In this document: positions 15,446 to 22,515 of the stretch, piece after piece | How positions within the stretch are numbered: the first letter of the stretch is position 1 | Layout of the letters: each line of letters begins with the position of its first letter | NCBI GenBank assembly: GCA_934630985.1 | Contig: CAKTXO010000013.1 | Span: 1-24,963, forward strand | DNA length: 24,963 nt | From: an uncultured Oscillospiraceae bacterium | GTDB lineage: Bacteria; Bacillota; Clostridia; Oscillospirales; Oscillospiraceae | Direction: 5' to 3' | Translations under genes and position numbers: made by a program | Notes under the pieces: generated by a model | Told to the model about the DNA's origin: nothing | The model's database searches: none | Seen by the model: the letters and a program-made list of their open reading frames with translations, nothing else

Positions 15446-15473
15446 AATAAACCGGTTTTCAACCGTTTTATTA
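15445..15473. repeat. Inverted repeat next to the MITE-like element
   Basis: TAATAAACCGGTT (15445-15457) and AACCGTTTTATTA (15461-15473) form a 13-bp stem with one mismatch around TTC. It may act as a terminator for the MarR operon or belong to the adjoining repeat. The bases between here and 15524 show no gene. Confidence 0.5.
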
Positions 15474-15524
15474 AACGAGGGAAGCTCTGAATAAATCGCT
15501 TTCGGCTGAGTCAGAATCTTCTGC

Positions 15525-15571
15525 CATGATGTAATTTATAAAGGGTGGTTTCCACCAAGTATTACATCATG
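15525..15571. repeat. 47-bp nested inverted repeat upstream of tnpV
   Basis: CATGATGTAAT (15525-15535) and ATTACATCATG (15561-15571) are perfect inverted copies, and GGTGG-TTT-CCACC (15544-15556) forms an inner hairpin. It could be an operator, a recombinase site or a small repeat. No T-run follows. The remaining bases up to tnpV contain no convincing promoter. Confidence 0.6.
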
Positions 15572-15675
15572 ACTGCGGCTCATTTGTGGTGAATGGAAAA
15601 CAGTTATGATGAGGGAGGGATGCTTCCAGACCTGATTTGTAGCTGTCAATACACATTCACACAAAGGAGTACGCT

Positions 15676-16026
15676 ATGGAACTGACTTACAAAAAATGCT
15701 GGGATTATTACATCCCGAATCTGACACTGGGCGACACGAAGGAGTACAACATCGGCAAATACGGCTGGCTGCGGAGGACATATCTGAAAGAGCATCGGTC
15801 TGCCATGTATAATCTGCTATTGGCCACGGAACAGCTTCTGCCCCATCTTGAGGAAGTCGAAACCGCTTGCCAAGAACAGCTGGAGATTATGGAAAAGGCC
15901 ATGATGGCCCAAGAGGGCGTCACAGAAGCACTCAAGGCCGCTGACCAAATGGAATGGGTACGGCGGTGCAACTCCATTCGTAGCCGTGCGGAGGAAGTCA
16001 TTTTGCAAGAACTCGTCTACGGATAA
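15676..16026 (+). CDS. tnpV: TnpV transposon-encoded protein
   Basis: A 116-residue protein with the TnpV pattern known from Tn4451-type elements: an N-terminal YYIPNLTL segment, GKYGWLRRTYLKEHRSAMY in the middle, and a C-terminal DQMEWVRRCNSIRSRAEEVILQELVY. It is mostly helical with no membrane segment. TnpV is not needed for TnpX-catalysed excision as far as I know, and its role is unclear. ATG at 15676 has AAAGGAG six bases upstream. A hairpin terminator starts ten bases after the stop, and the next genes run on the opposite strand. Confidence 0.88.
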   Translation: MELTYKKCWDYYIPNLTLGDTKEYNIGKYGWLRRTYLKEHRSAMYNLLLATEQLLPHLEEVETACQEQLEIMEKAMMAQEGVTEALKAADQMEWVRRCNSIRSRAEEVILQELVYG

Positions 16027-16035
16027 GAGGCCAGT

Positions 16036-16077
16036 CCAGCCCTCACAGTACGCTTTTTAAGCTGCTGTGAGGGCTGG
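16036..16077. terminator. Convergent terminator after tnpV
   Basis: CCAGCCCTCACAG (16036-16048) pairs perfectly with CTGTGAGGGCTGG (16065-16077), followed on the plus side by TATTTGTTATT. It lies between tnpV and the convergent DUF1638-type gene. Its right arm shares 15 identical bases (GCTGCTGTGAGGGCT) with the terminator at 18071-18110. Confidence 0.75.
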
Positions 16078-16083
16078 TATTTG

Positions 16084-16743
16084 TTATTCGTAGAAGTTCC
16101 CCTGCTTTACAACATCCTTTGGTGAGAGAATGACAAAGCGTGTATCCCATTGCCCGGAGACCAGCTTTTCCAGCAGAATATTGCTGCCCGGAACAAAGTC
16201 CAGTTCCGCGTGAATCTGATCCGCGTCCCGCTGTGCCTGCTCGACATAGTTAGGATCATAGCAGTCATACAGCCCGTTGTCCACAATATCCAGGTAGTAG
16301 TAATGCTCAAAGTACATCTGAAACACGGCTTCTGCCATCTCTTTGTCATACTTTTCCATCAAGCTGTCATAGATGGCACGGATCGAAAATCCACTCTGCT
16401 TGTCCCCAAACAAGTACATATGTCCGGGCTGTTTCAGGTCTGGGGAATAGGTATCCTCCGTAGTTAAGGTCAGAGCAACGCAGTCGGCAACTTTCGGAAT
16501 GACAAGCCGCTTGCCGCAGGAAACATCTTGCCAGGAGCCGCCGCAAAATCCCATGGCAACCAGCACCGTATCCACTTCCTCCGGAAGCGCCGCAAGTGTT
16601 TCCAAAATGTGCTGTCTCATTTTGGCCGGGTCATCATGGTAGGCTCTATCCAATTCATATACAGGATAGTTTGTTTTGGAAAATTCCTGGGCGCATTGAA
16701 CGGCCTTTCGGAGCGTGGTGCAGGCAAGAACTACACTGTTCAT
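16084..16743 (-). CDS. DUF1638-type protein
   Basis: A 219-residue cytoplasmic protein. It starts with VVLACTTL, carries a cysteine-containing MGFCGGSWQDVSC turn, and then LVIPKVADCVALTLTTEDTY and PGHMYLFGD, which follow the DUF1638 pattern of a conserved Cys-Gly turn, IPR-DC motif and PG-YY segment. The family's biochemical role is not settled to my knowledge; members occur in anaerobes, sometimes near corrinoid methyltransferase genes. The ATG at 16743 is preferred over an upstream start within the TetR gene, because GAGGAG lies eight bases before it. The stop is seven bases from the hairpin at 16036-16077. It is the last gene of the minus-strand cassette. Confidence 0.75.
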   Translation of the reverse strand: MNSVVLACTTLRKAVQCAQEFSKTNYPVYELDRAYHDDPAKMRQHILETLAALPEEVDTVLVAMGFCGGSWQDVSCGKRLVIPKVADCVALTLTTEDTYSPDLKQPGHMYLFGDKQSGFSIRAIYDSLMEKYDKEMAEAVFQMYFEHYYYLDIVDNGLYDCYDPNYVEQAQRDADQIHAELDFVPGSNILLEKLVSGQWDTRFVILSPKDVVKQGNFYE

Positions 16744-16747
16744 CGTT

Positions 16748-17344
16748 TCACTCCTCACTGGACGCGATGCCATAAACGGCACGGTATTCTTTGTACATCT
16801 GAAGCATACTTTCCTTTGCGCAGCCCAAATAACCGCGTTCCTGACTGATTCGGCCCAGGAGCAAATTTCCCTGGTAGACCGCAATCAGCCTCTCGGACAG
16901 GACATCCGCATGAGGCTGAGAAAGCCCGGATTGCAGCAGCACACCGCGAAACAGCGCCTGGAATTGTGTTAAGCCATTCAGGTAACTTTTTGCGATTTCT
17001 GGCCGCTGAAATGCCAGCTCCATCCCCATAACTGCAAAAGGGCACCCACGAAGCGCCGAACCAGCGGACAGATTCTCCAAATACGCAAAAACATCCTTCA
17101 CAAATTCTTCCCAAGTACGATTGGCGGCAAATACCCGCATTTTATCCAGAAGCGCTGCCTGATAGTAGGAAACTACGGCCACGGCCAGTTCCTCTTTGCT
17201 TTTGAAGTAGAAGTAGAATGATCCTTTGGGCAGCCCGGAAGCATTCAGTATTTCGCTGATGCCGGTTGCGGCATAACCATTTTTCCAGAATAACTCTGCG
17301 GCGCAATCAATCAAACGCTGCCTGGACTGCTCACCCTTTGTCAT
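16748..17344 (-). CDS. TetR/AcrR-family regulator
   Basis: A 198-residue regulator. The N-terminal helix-turn-helix (about residues 8-52) reads RLIDCAAELFWKNGYAATGISEIL and then GLPKGSFYFYFKSKEELA, which is classical TetR. The C-terminal ligand domain contains GCPFAVMGMELA, as in the LmrA/YxaF-like group. ATG at 17344 overlaps the 3' end of the upstream gene by 14 bases and has AAAGGAGG nine bases upstream. It likely represses its own operon through the palindrome at 17992-18015, which lies between the promoter hexamers. It is cargo within the mobile element. Confidence 0.92.
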   Translation of the reverse strand: MTKGEQSRQRLIDCAAELFWKNGYAATGISEILNASGLPKGSFYFYFKSKEELAVAVVSYYQAALLDKMRVFAANRTWEEFVKDVFAYLENLSAGSALRGCPFAVMGMELAFQRPEIAKSYLNGLTQFQALFRGVLLQSGLSQPHADVLSERLIAVYQGNLLLGRISQERGYLGCAKESMLQMYKEYRAVYGIASSEE

Positions 17345-17963
17345 TACCCGCTGCCTCCTTTAACCGGCCCATCACATGACTGAGCGCAAACATCATGGTT
17401 TCATAGTGCATATATTCCAGAATATTTTTATCAACCAAAATCTGCAAGCTGGCGGGGAACTCGTCATCCGCATCCCAAAAGCGCAGAATCATAGAAAGGA
17501 AGGGAAACATCTCTATACGGAATGCTACGTCTCCCCCTTTTTCCTCCGTACCGCCAAGCGCCTTACAAGCCCCGGCAAGCAGAGCGGTTTTGCCCTGAAA
17601 AAAGTCAATGGTTTTCTGGAAGAAACTCCCGCCTCTGGAAAGGGAACCAGTTTGAACAGAGGATAGGCCATTCATATTAACGAATACCCCTGCAGGGTGA
17701 CAACCGGCTTTCGCATAGCAAAGCACATCATAGATGGTCATGGCCTCATTATAATCGGCTTCCTGCGTCGCTGCTTCATCCACTTGCTGAACCATCCCGG
17801 TATGTCGGTCAATGCGATAGTTACGCCCAACAAAAGGAATATACAGGTATCCAGCATCGGATTCCAGCGAGAATCTGCGGATCATCTGTTCCTGGTCATA
17901 GCGCAGAAACACGCCTGCCATTTCGTTTTTCATTTTCTCATAGTTTGAAAATCTCTCACCCAT
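17331..17963 (-). CDS. DUF3786-type protein
   Basis: A 210-residue soluble protein and the first gene of the cassette. Features resembling DUF3786 are YIPFVGRNYRID near residue 40, a YDVLCYAKAG segment, LGGTEEKGGDVAFRIEMFPF, and RFWDADDEFPASLQILVD before a helical C-terminus (MHYETMMFAL). The family function is not established. ATG at 17963 is chosen over an in-frame GTG at 17981: GGGGGT lies eight bases upstream of the ATG, whereas the GTG would fall about four bases from the predicted transcript start. It shares a transcript with TetR and the DUF1638-type gene. Confidence 0.75.
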   Translation of the reverse strand: MGERFSNYEKMKNEMAGVFLRYDQEQMIRRFSLESDAGYLYIPFVGRNYRIDRHTGMVQQVDEAATQEADYNEAMTIYDVLCYAKAGCHPAGVFVNMNGLSSVQTGSLSRGGSFFQKTIDFFQGKTALLAGACKALGGTEEKGGDVAFRIEMFPFLSMILRFWDADDEFPASLQILVDKNILEYMHYETMMFALSHVMGRLKEAAGNDKG

Positions 17964-17991
17964 AGAAATACCCCCATGCACATGATTTTTT

Positions 17992-18020
17992 ATTATAGAC
18001 CGTTCGGTCTATAATGTCAA
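17992..18020 (-). promoter_or_regulatory. Consensus promoter with embedded TetR-type operator
   Basis: On the minus strand TTGACA (18020-18015) and TATAAT (17997-17992) are perfect and 17 bases apart. Between and overlapping them lies a palindrome with 11-bp arms, ATTATAGACCG and its complement, around two central bases (17992-18015). Occupancy would block RNA polymerase, so strong repression by the cassette's TetR protein is expected. Confidence 0.85.
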
Positions 18021-18070
18021 TAACCATAGGATACCACTGTGGCATGGTAAATTTTCAAGGGATAATGCAA

Positions 18071-18110
18071 AAGCCCTCACAGCAGCCGCTTGTGGCTGCT
18101 GTGAGGGCTT
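18071..18110. terminator. Strong bidirectional terminator
   Basis: A perfect 17-bp stem (18071-18087 with 18094-18110) surrounds GCTTGT, with T-runs on both strands. It starts nine bases beyond the end of the minus-strand DUF6076-type gene and probably ends that transcript. The AGCCCTCACAG arm is shared with the terminator at 16036-16077. The rest of 18021-18118 holds nothing coding. Confidence 0.9.
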
Positions 18111-18118
18111 TTTGGCTG

Positions 18119-19021
18119 TTATTTCTCGGATTCTTTGCTTTTGACCTGAGATTTATATACGTTATACTGATTCTTGCACCTGGGACTGCAAAACTCCGCG
18201 TTGGAGCGGTTGCTTAGAAATACCTGCCGACATTGTTTACATAACTTTAGCGGTTTGGCATCATCCACCAGCATAAAGCTGAACATCATCTGAATCCCAA
18301 GCAGCAGAGAATGGAAATCCCAGAAAAGTGTAGGCTTGTCCAGAAGCTCAATATGGTAAGTGGGCGCAATGCCGCCGAAAGCCTTCATGGACTGCCGGAG
18401 AAGCTGGCGGCTGTCATCATCAAGAGGGTCATTGTAGTAGAAGAACGAACTGGACAGGTTGAAGGCCCAATCCTTGAGCTGTTGGGCTACCCAGTCGTAG
18501 GGCTCCGCGTACTGGCGCTGGAAGCTCATATTTTTTGCCATTGGCTCGTCGCTGAACGTCATGGTCAGTGCCATCATTATGCGGTCCCCGGAAACGCTCC
18601 AACAGGATTCTACGCCTCGTTTGACCACATCCAGCTTTTCAAAGGGGAAGAACATGGACAGGTAGTCCTCTGTGGACATCGTTTCCGCTTTTATAAAGTG
18701 GTTCTTTGGGAGGTAGACAGCCTCGTACTCCATGAAGGACGGCGTGGTAGGCAGGGCGGTCAGAAAGCCCAAAAGGCCGTAGTGGGTGACAAACTCCAGG
18801 ATGGCCTTTTCTACTTCGGCAGTGGGCTTCTGTCCCATCATCAGCATCCCCACATTCAGCGCGTCCAGGACAATGCCGGGAGCTTCTTTCAGCGGGTTAT
18901 ATACGCATGGCTTTGCATTCTTTCCGGGCATGATATAGCGCTTGCCATCCGGTGCCGTTTTCAGCTCATAGCTGTCATACCGCACCCAGCAGGAGCGGGA
19001 GTTTTCAAAAATGTTCTTCAT
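18119..19021 (-). CDS. DUF6076-type protein with C-terminal zinc finger
   Basis: A 300-residue protein that I place, by recollection of its overall form, with the DUF6076 proteins of clostridial mobile elements. The long N-terminal part (residues 1-255) is helical with no catalytic motif that I recognise. The C-terminus has a treble-clef-like zinc finger of four cysteines, C261-x2-C264-x13-C278-x3-C282, with Phe and Arg between the pairs, followed by a lysine-rich tail. The same spacing occurs at the C-terminus of the recombinase in this element. ATG at 19021 has AGAGGA upstream; an earlier in-frame start at 19054 has no such site. It follows the sigma-like gene by 53 bases and shares its SOS-type promoter. 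Confidence 0.7.
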   Translation of the reverse strand: MKNIFENSRSCWVRYDSYELKTAPDGKRYIMPGKNAKPCVYNPLKEAPGIVLDALNVGMLMMGQKPTAEVEKAILEFVTHYGLLGFLTALPTTPSFMEYEAVYLPKNHFIKAETMSTEDYLSMFFPFEKLDVVKRGVESCWSVSGDRIMMALTMTFSDEPMAKNMSFQRQYAEPYDWVAQQLKDWAFNLSSSFFYYNDPLDDDSRQLLRQSMKAFGGIAPTYHIELLDKPTLFWDFHSLLLGIQMMFSFMLVDDAKPLKLCKQCRQVFLSNRSNAEFCSPRCKNQYNVYKSQVKSKESEK

Positions 19022-19074
19022 AGCGATTCCTCTTAACCGGTAATCTGTTTTCACTGAATCCTATTATCATAGTA

Positions 19075-19935
19075 TCAGCTGCTCTTTGCATCGTCAAGGG
19101 CAGCTTTTTTCTGTCTGGGCTTTGTCTTGTTTTCTCTTGGGATTGCCGCATTCTTCCCCTGCTCCCTGACAGCCTTTTCGTATTCTTCCAGAAATGTCTG
19201 TTCCCGCTTTGTCAGGTGCTGGCTGCCAATCAGATGGTCATACATCCGCTTTTGGAGCTTGGCACAGATGTTTTTTCGCTGCTTACGGATATTCCGGTCC
19301 GACTGGTGCCGCATTTCCGCGAGGCGGGTGGTGCTGTACAGACGCACGAACAGAAAGTACAGGATTTCCTGCTGGTCCTCGTTCAAATCCCGCAGCAGAT
19401 CGGAGATAAAGGCATTCCCCGCCAAATTGTGCAGCTCATGGGGACAGTCAAAGAGGATGTCCAGGAAGTTTCCGTGGCAAAGCTGCCGGAATGCGGGATC
19501 GTTCATCCAGATCGGCGCAATGGAGGGATTGGGAATGGTCTGGTACTCCAAAGGCACATCTCCCCGGAGGTTTTCGTGATCCCGCTCCCGGCGCTCTCGG
19601 TTCTGGTCCAGCTTGTCCCACTGGTTGATGACCGCTTGGAAATCCGCCTCGGTTCTGGCCGCCTCCTCCAGCCGCCGAAGCGCCTCAGCCTTTATCTCCC
19701 GTTTCAGCCGTTTGTCACTGGTGGGGGCGGCTTCCTCTACCTCGTCCTCCAACTCCGAGTCATAGTCCCTGGGATGTTCGTCCCGCACCAAGGACTGCTC
19801 AAACTCTGCCCGCCGCTCCTGGGAGATTGCGTTTTCCAATGTTTCATTTTCTGAAATATCTTCTGCCGCGTCAATTTCTTCCTGACTGTCAAAGAAATCC
19901 TCGGACGGCCATTCCTCATACCACATCTTTGCCAT
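19075..19935 (-). CDS. Sigma-region-4-like helix-turn-helix protein
   Basis: A 286-residue protein. Residues 1-70 are very acidic (EEIDAAEDISENE, ELEDEVEEAA) and are followed by a charged helical stretch. The segment LNEDQQEILYFLFVRLYSTT and then RLAEMRHQSDRNIRKQRKNI looks like the helix-turn-helix of sigma factor region 4. The tail is lysine-rich. No region 2 is visible, so it is probably a DNA-binding regulator rather than a full sigma factor. ATG at 19935 has TGAGGTAA seven bases upstream. It is the first gene after the promoter with the LexA-type box, and DUF6076 follows. Confidence 0.75.
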   Translation of the reverse strand: MAKMWYEEWPSEDFFDSQEEIDAAEDISENETLENAISQERRAEFEQSLVRDEHPRDYDSELEDEVEEAAPTSDKRLKREIKAEALRRLEEAARTEADFQAVINQWDKLDQNRERRERDHENLRGDVPLEYQTIPNPSIAPIWMNDPAFRQLCHGNFLDILFDCPHELHNLAGNAFISDLLRDLNEDQQEILYFLFVRLYSTTRLAEMRHQSDRNIRKQRKNICAKLQKRMYDHLIGSQHLTKREQTFLEEYEKAVREQGKNAAIPRENKTKPRQKKAALDDAKSS

Positions 19936-19968
19936 GGCGTTACCTCACAGGGCATATACTGTTCTTTC

Positions 19969-19997
19969 ATTATAATAAGAACATATGTTCGTGTCAA
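19969..19997 (-). promoter_or_regulatory. Consensus promoter with an internal LexA (SOS) box
   Basis: On the minus strand TTGACA (19997-19992) and TATAAT (19974-19969) are perfect and 17 bases apart. The spacer contains GAACATATGTTC (19979-19990), a perfect palindrome that matches the Gram-positive LexA/DinR box GAAC-N4-GTTC. LexA binding here would shut the promoter until DNA damage. Confidence 0.82.
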
Positions 19998-20125
19998 CAA
20001 TTTTCTGTGATACGGCTTTGGAACGCGGCTGCTATGAATCTTCTTTCCATTTACAAAAAATTCATATCACTTTTCCCGAAAATGGTTCCGATTTACATAC
20101 CGTAATTCTCCTATCTGTGAAAGCG

Positions 20126-20154
20126 GTAATCCAGATATGCGTTATTTGGATTAC
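20126..20154. repeat. Inverted repeat in the tnpW upstream region
   Basis: GTAATCCA (20126-20133) and TGGATTAC (20147-20154) are perfect inverted copies 13 bases apart. It may be a binding site for a regulator of tnpW. The wider region 19998-20297 holds no gene and no clear plus-strand promoter. A related pair of direct repeats, TTTTCACAGC followed by TGC or CGC, lies at about 20223 and 20259. Confidence 0.45.
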
Positions 20155-20266
20155 TTCTAAGCTGGCATTCAGAGAAAAGGGAGGAATCATTGATGCGAAT
20201 GCGATATGGGTAGTCAGACGAATTTTTCACAGCTGCAAAGAGAGAAACGCAAAAACATTTTCACAG

Positions 20267-20283
20267 CCGCGTTTAAGACGCGG
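20267..20283 (+). promoter_or_regulatory. Small hairpin before tnpW
   Basis: CCGCGT (20267-20272) pairs with ACGCGG (20278-20283) across TTAAG, ending just upstream of the tnpW ribosome binding region (GCGAGG). It has no T-run and may modulate translation or stabilise the RNA. Confidence 0.4.
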
Positions 20284-20297
20284 AGAAAGCGAGGTCT

Positions 20298-20501
20298 ATG
20301 GCAGAAAACAAAAACGTATTTTTAACCCGACACATCGGACACACCATCTATCGGGTGCGTGTCCATCTCAGCGAAACCGCAGAGGAAACCATGGAGGATA
20401 AAATTCTCCGGTTGATCCGCAATGATGGGATGACAAACGGTCCGGACTGTGGTATACTGGGCGTACCACAAATGAGCCGTCAGTCTGAAAGGAGTGCCTG
20501 A
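20298..20501 (+). CDS. tnpW: TnpW-family small transposon protein
   Basis: A 67-residue protein. Its first part, TRHIGHTIYRVRVHLSETAEETMEDKILRLIRND, shows the TnpW pattern of Tn4451-type elements. The last 20-odd residues (from GMTNGPDCGILG) look unlike the family core, and their DNA contains the probable tnpX promoter, so the tail may be an incidental read-on. ATG at 20298 has only a weak, closely spaced ribosome binding site (GAGG). Its end almost touches the recombinase start at 20503. The function of TnpW is not known. Confidence 0.8.
   Translation: MAENKNVFLTRHIGHTIYRVRVHLSETAEETMEDKILRLIRNDGMTNGPDCGILGVPQMSRQSERSA
20430..20458 (+). promoter_or_regulatory. Probable tnpX promoter inside tnpW
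   Basis: ATGACA (20430-20435) and TATACT (20453-20458), each five of six matches to consensus, are 17 bases apart. Transcription would begin near 20465, just before the tnpX ribosome binding site AAAGGAG. It would let the recombinase be made without tnpW. Confidence 0.6.
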
Positions 20502-20502
20502 T

Positions 20503-22422
20503 ATGGCAGCCAGACAGACGGAAGAACAAAAAATCACCGCCCTCTATGAGCGGCTTTCCCGTGACGATGATGTTGCGGGAGACTCGAACTCCATTCTGAA
20601 CCAAAAGCGTTACCTGGAATCCTACGCACAGCAGCGGGGCTACACCAATATCGTCCACTACACGGACGATGGGTGGTCCGGTGGCAATTTTGAGCGGCCC
20701 GGCTGGAAAAAGCTGGTGGCCGACATTGAGGCGGGCAGGGTTGCTCACCTGCTGTGCAAGGACATGAGCAGAATCGGCAGAAACTATCTGCAAACGGGAT
20801 TCTACACAGAGGTAATGTTCCGGCAGTATGGGGTTCATTTTGTTGCTGTGGCGAATAACATCGACAGCGACATCCAGGAGACCAGCGAGTTTGCCCCGTT
20901 TATGAATATCATGAACGAGTGGTATCTGCGGGATCAGTCCAAGAAAGTAAAGGCGGCCTATGCCATCAAGGGAAAGTCCGGGAAGCCAATCACAAACCGA
21001 CCTTTGTACGGCTATCAAAAAGATCCTGCTAACAAAGATCACTGGATCATAGATGCGGAAGCGGCGGCAGTTGTACGCAGAATCTTTCAGCTCTCCATTG
21101 AAGGTCACGGTGCTTACGAAATAGCCAAGATATTGCGGGACGAAAAGGCCGAGTGCCCCGGATACCACCATGCCAAACTGCGGATTCTCCGGGACGGTAG
21201 CAGTGCAGAGAGCGCTGAAAATCCATACCCGCCATATGACTGGTATGGGAACACCGTTACAGCTATTTTGTCCAAGCCGGAGTATATGGGGCACACGGTA
21301 AATTTCCGCACTTACGCAAAATCCTATCGGGACAAGCGGGTTGTAAATGATCCGGAGGACTGGCTGATTTTTGAAAACACTCATGAGCCAATCGTAGACC
21401 CGGAAACCTGGCAGCTGGCCCAGCGAACCAGACAGACCGTTCGCAGGACTGACACAACCGGCGTTGCCAACCCGCTGACAGGTCTGGTATTCTGTGCGGA
21501 CTGCGGCGCGAAAATGTACAACCGCCGTGGAAAGCACACCGTCAATGGCAGGACTTATGCCGGGGACACCTACAATTGCTCTACCTACGAATTGGATCGG
21601 GAACGGGTCACTCAGAAGTGCTTTTCTCACAGCATCAGTACCAGGGCGCTCAATACACTGTTACTGGATGCCATACGCCTGACAGCAGCCTATGCCATTC
21701 AGAATCGGGAAGATTTCATCCAGAAAGTGCGCAGTGTCTCCCAAATTCAGCAGCAGGAGGCCGCAAAGGAGCTGAAACGGAAAATCGCCAAAGCCCAGAA
21801 ACGGATTGCGGAACTGGATATATTGATTAAGAAGCTCTATGAGACTTACGCAATGGGCAAATTAGAGGAAAAGCGTTTTGACTTGTTGTCCGGCGAGTAC
21901 GAGAAGGAGCAGGCGGAGCTGGAACAGATTTTGGCGGCTGATCAAACGAATTTGGACCAGTTCCAGGAGGACACGGAGCGAGCAGATCAATTTTTGGCGT
22001 TGGCAAAGAAATATACGGACTTCTCCAAGCTTACTCCCGCCATGCTCCATGAATTTGTGGATAAGATTCTTGTTCACGCGCCGGACAGGAGCAGCGGCGA
22101 ACGTGTCCAGGAGGTTGACATTTATTTCCGGTTCATTGGACAGTTTGAGATTCCTGTACCTGATCCAACACCAGAGGAAATTTCAAAAGAAGAACTCCGG
22201 AAAAAGAAACACCGTGCCAACCAAAAGCGATATTTGCGTCAGAAGGCACGTATTCTGGCCGGAGAACTCAATCCTCCGTACACAATGACTTGCCAATGCT
22301 GTGGGAAGGTATTTACGGCGAAACGCATCGATGCCAAGTATTGCAGTTCCGGCTGTCGGCAGAAATTCTATTCACAGAATCGAAAGAAAACCAATGTACC
22401 AAGTATCCCAGAAAGTGTATAA
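20503..22422 (+). CDS. tnpX: TnpX-type large serine recombinase
   Basis: A 639-residue site-specific recombinase that cuts and rejoins DNA through a serine. The catalytic domain begins ALYERLSRDD with Ser19 as nucleophile and continues with HLLCKDMSRIGRNY. The recombinase domain (about 160-310) includes NRPLYGYQKDP and TVTAILSKPEYMGHTVNFRT. A zinc ribbon follows (C331, C334, C359, C373), then a coiled coil (about 405-500). Unusually, a second finger, C597-x2-C600-x13-C614-x3-C618, lies at the C-terminus. ATG at 20503 is chosen: AAAGGAG lies nine bases upstream, and the in-frame GTG at 20494 adjoins that site. It should excise and integrate this element. Tn4451 TnpX is about 700 residues, so this one is slightly short. 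Confidence 0.95.
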   Translation: MAARQTEEQKITALYERLSRDDDVAGDSNSILNQKRYLESYAQQRGYTNIVHYTDDGWSGGNFERPGWKKLVADIEAGRVAHLLCKDMSRIGRNYLQTGFYTEVMFRQYGVHFVAVANNIDSDIQETSEFAPFMNIMNEWYLRDQSKKVKAAYAIKGKSGKPITNRPLYGYQKDPANKDHWIIDAEAAAVVRRIFQLSIEGHGAYEIAKILRDEKAECPGYHHAKLRILRDGSSAESAENPYPPYDWYGNTVTAILSKPEYMGHTVNFRTYAKSYRDKRVVNDPEDWLIFENTHEPIVDPETWQLAQRTRQTVRRTDTTGVANPLTGLVFCADCGAKMYNRRGKHTVNGRTYAGDTYNCSTYELDRERVTQKCFSHSISTRALNTLLLDAIRLTAAYAIQNREDFIQKVRSVSQIQQQEAAKELKRKIAKAQKRIAELDILIKKLYETYAMGKLEEKRFDLLSGEYEKEQAELEQILAADQTNLDQFQEDTERADQFLALAKKYTDFSKLTPAMLHEFVDKILVHAPDRSSGERVQEVDIYFRFIGQFEIPVPDPTPEEISKEELRKKKHRANQKRYLRQKARILAGELNPPYTMTCQCCGKVFTAKRIDAKYCSSGCRQKFYSQNRKKTNVPSIPESV

Positions 22423-22431
22423 ATTTATCTG

Positions 22432-22463
22432 CGGCTTGTCCCTAACCGGGCAAGCCGTTTTTT
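22432..22463 (+). terminator. Terminator of tnpX
   Basis: CGGCTTG (22432-22438) pairs with CAAGCCG (22451-22457), extended by CCC-GGG after a one-base bulge, and is followed by six T. It lies nine bases after the tnpX stop codon. Confidence 0.88.
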
Positions 22464-22515
22464 GTACCCAAAATCATTTTTAAGTCCGCAAAGCGGCAGA
22501 AAGGAATCTTTATTT

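Noticed and set aside
20220..20270. Direct repeats TTTTCACAGC-TGC/CGC as possible recombinase attachment cores
   Set aside because: They are internal to the element, only about 36 bases apart and not found at a plausible left end; no evidence supports an attachment site.
20368..21630. A 420-codon open frame antisense to the recombinase
   Set aside because: It lies opposite the well-conserved catalytic and recombinase domains of TnpX and shows no family features.
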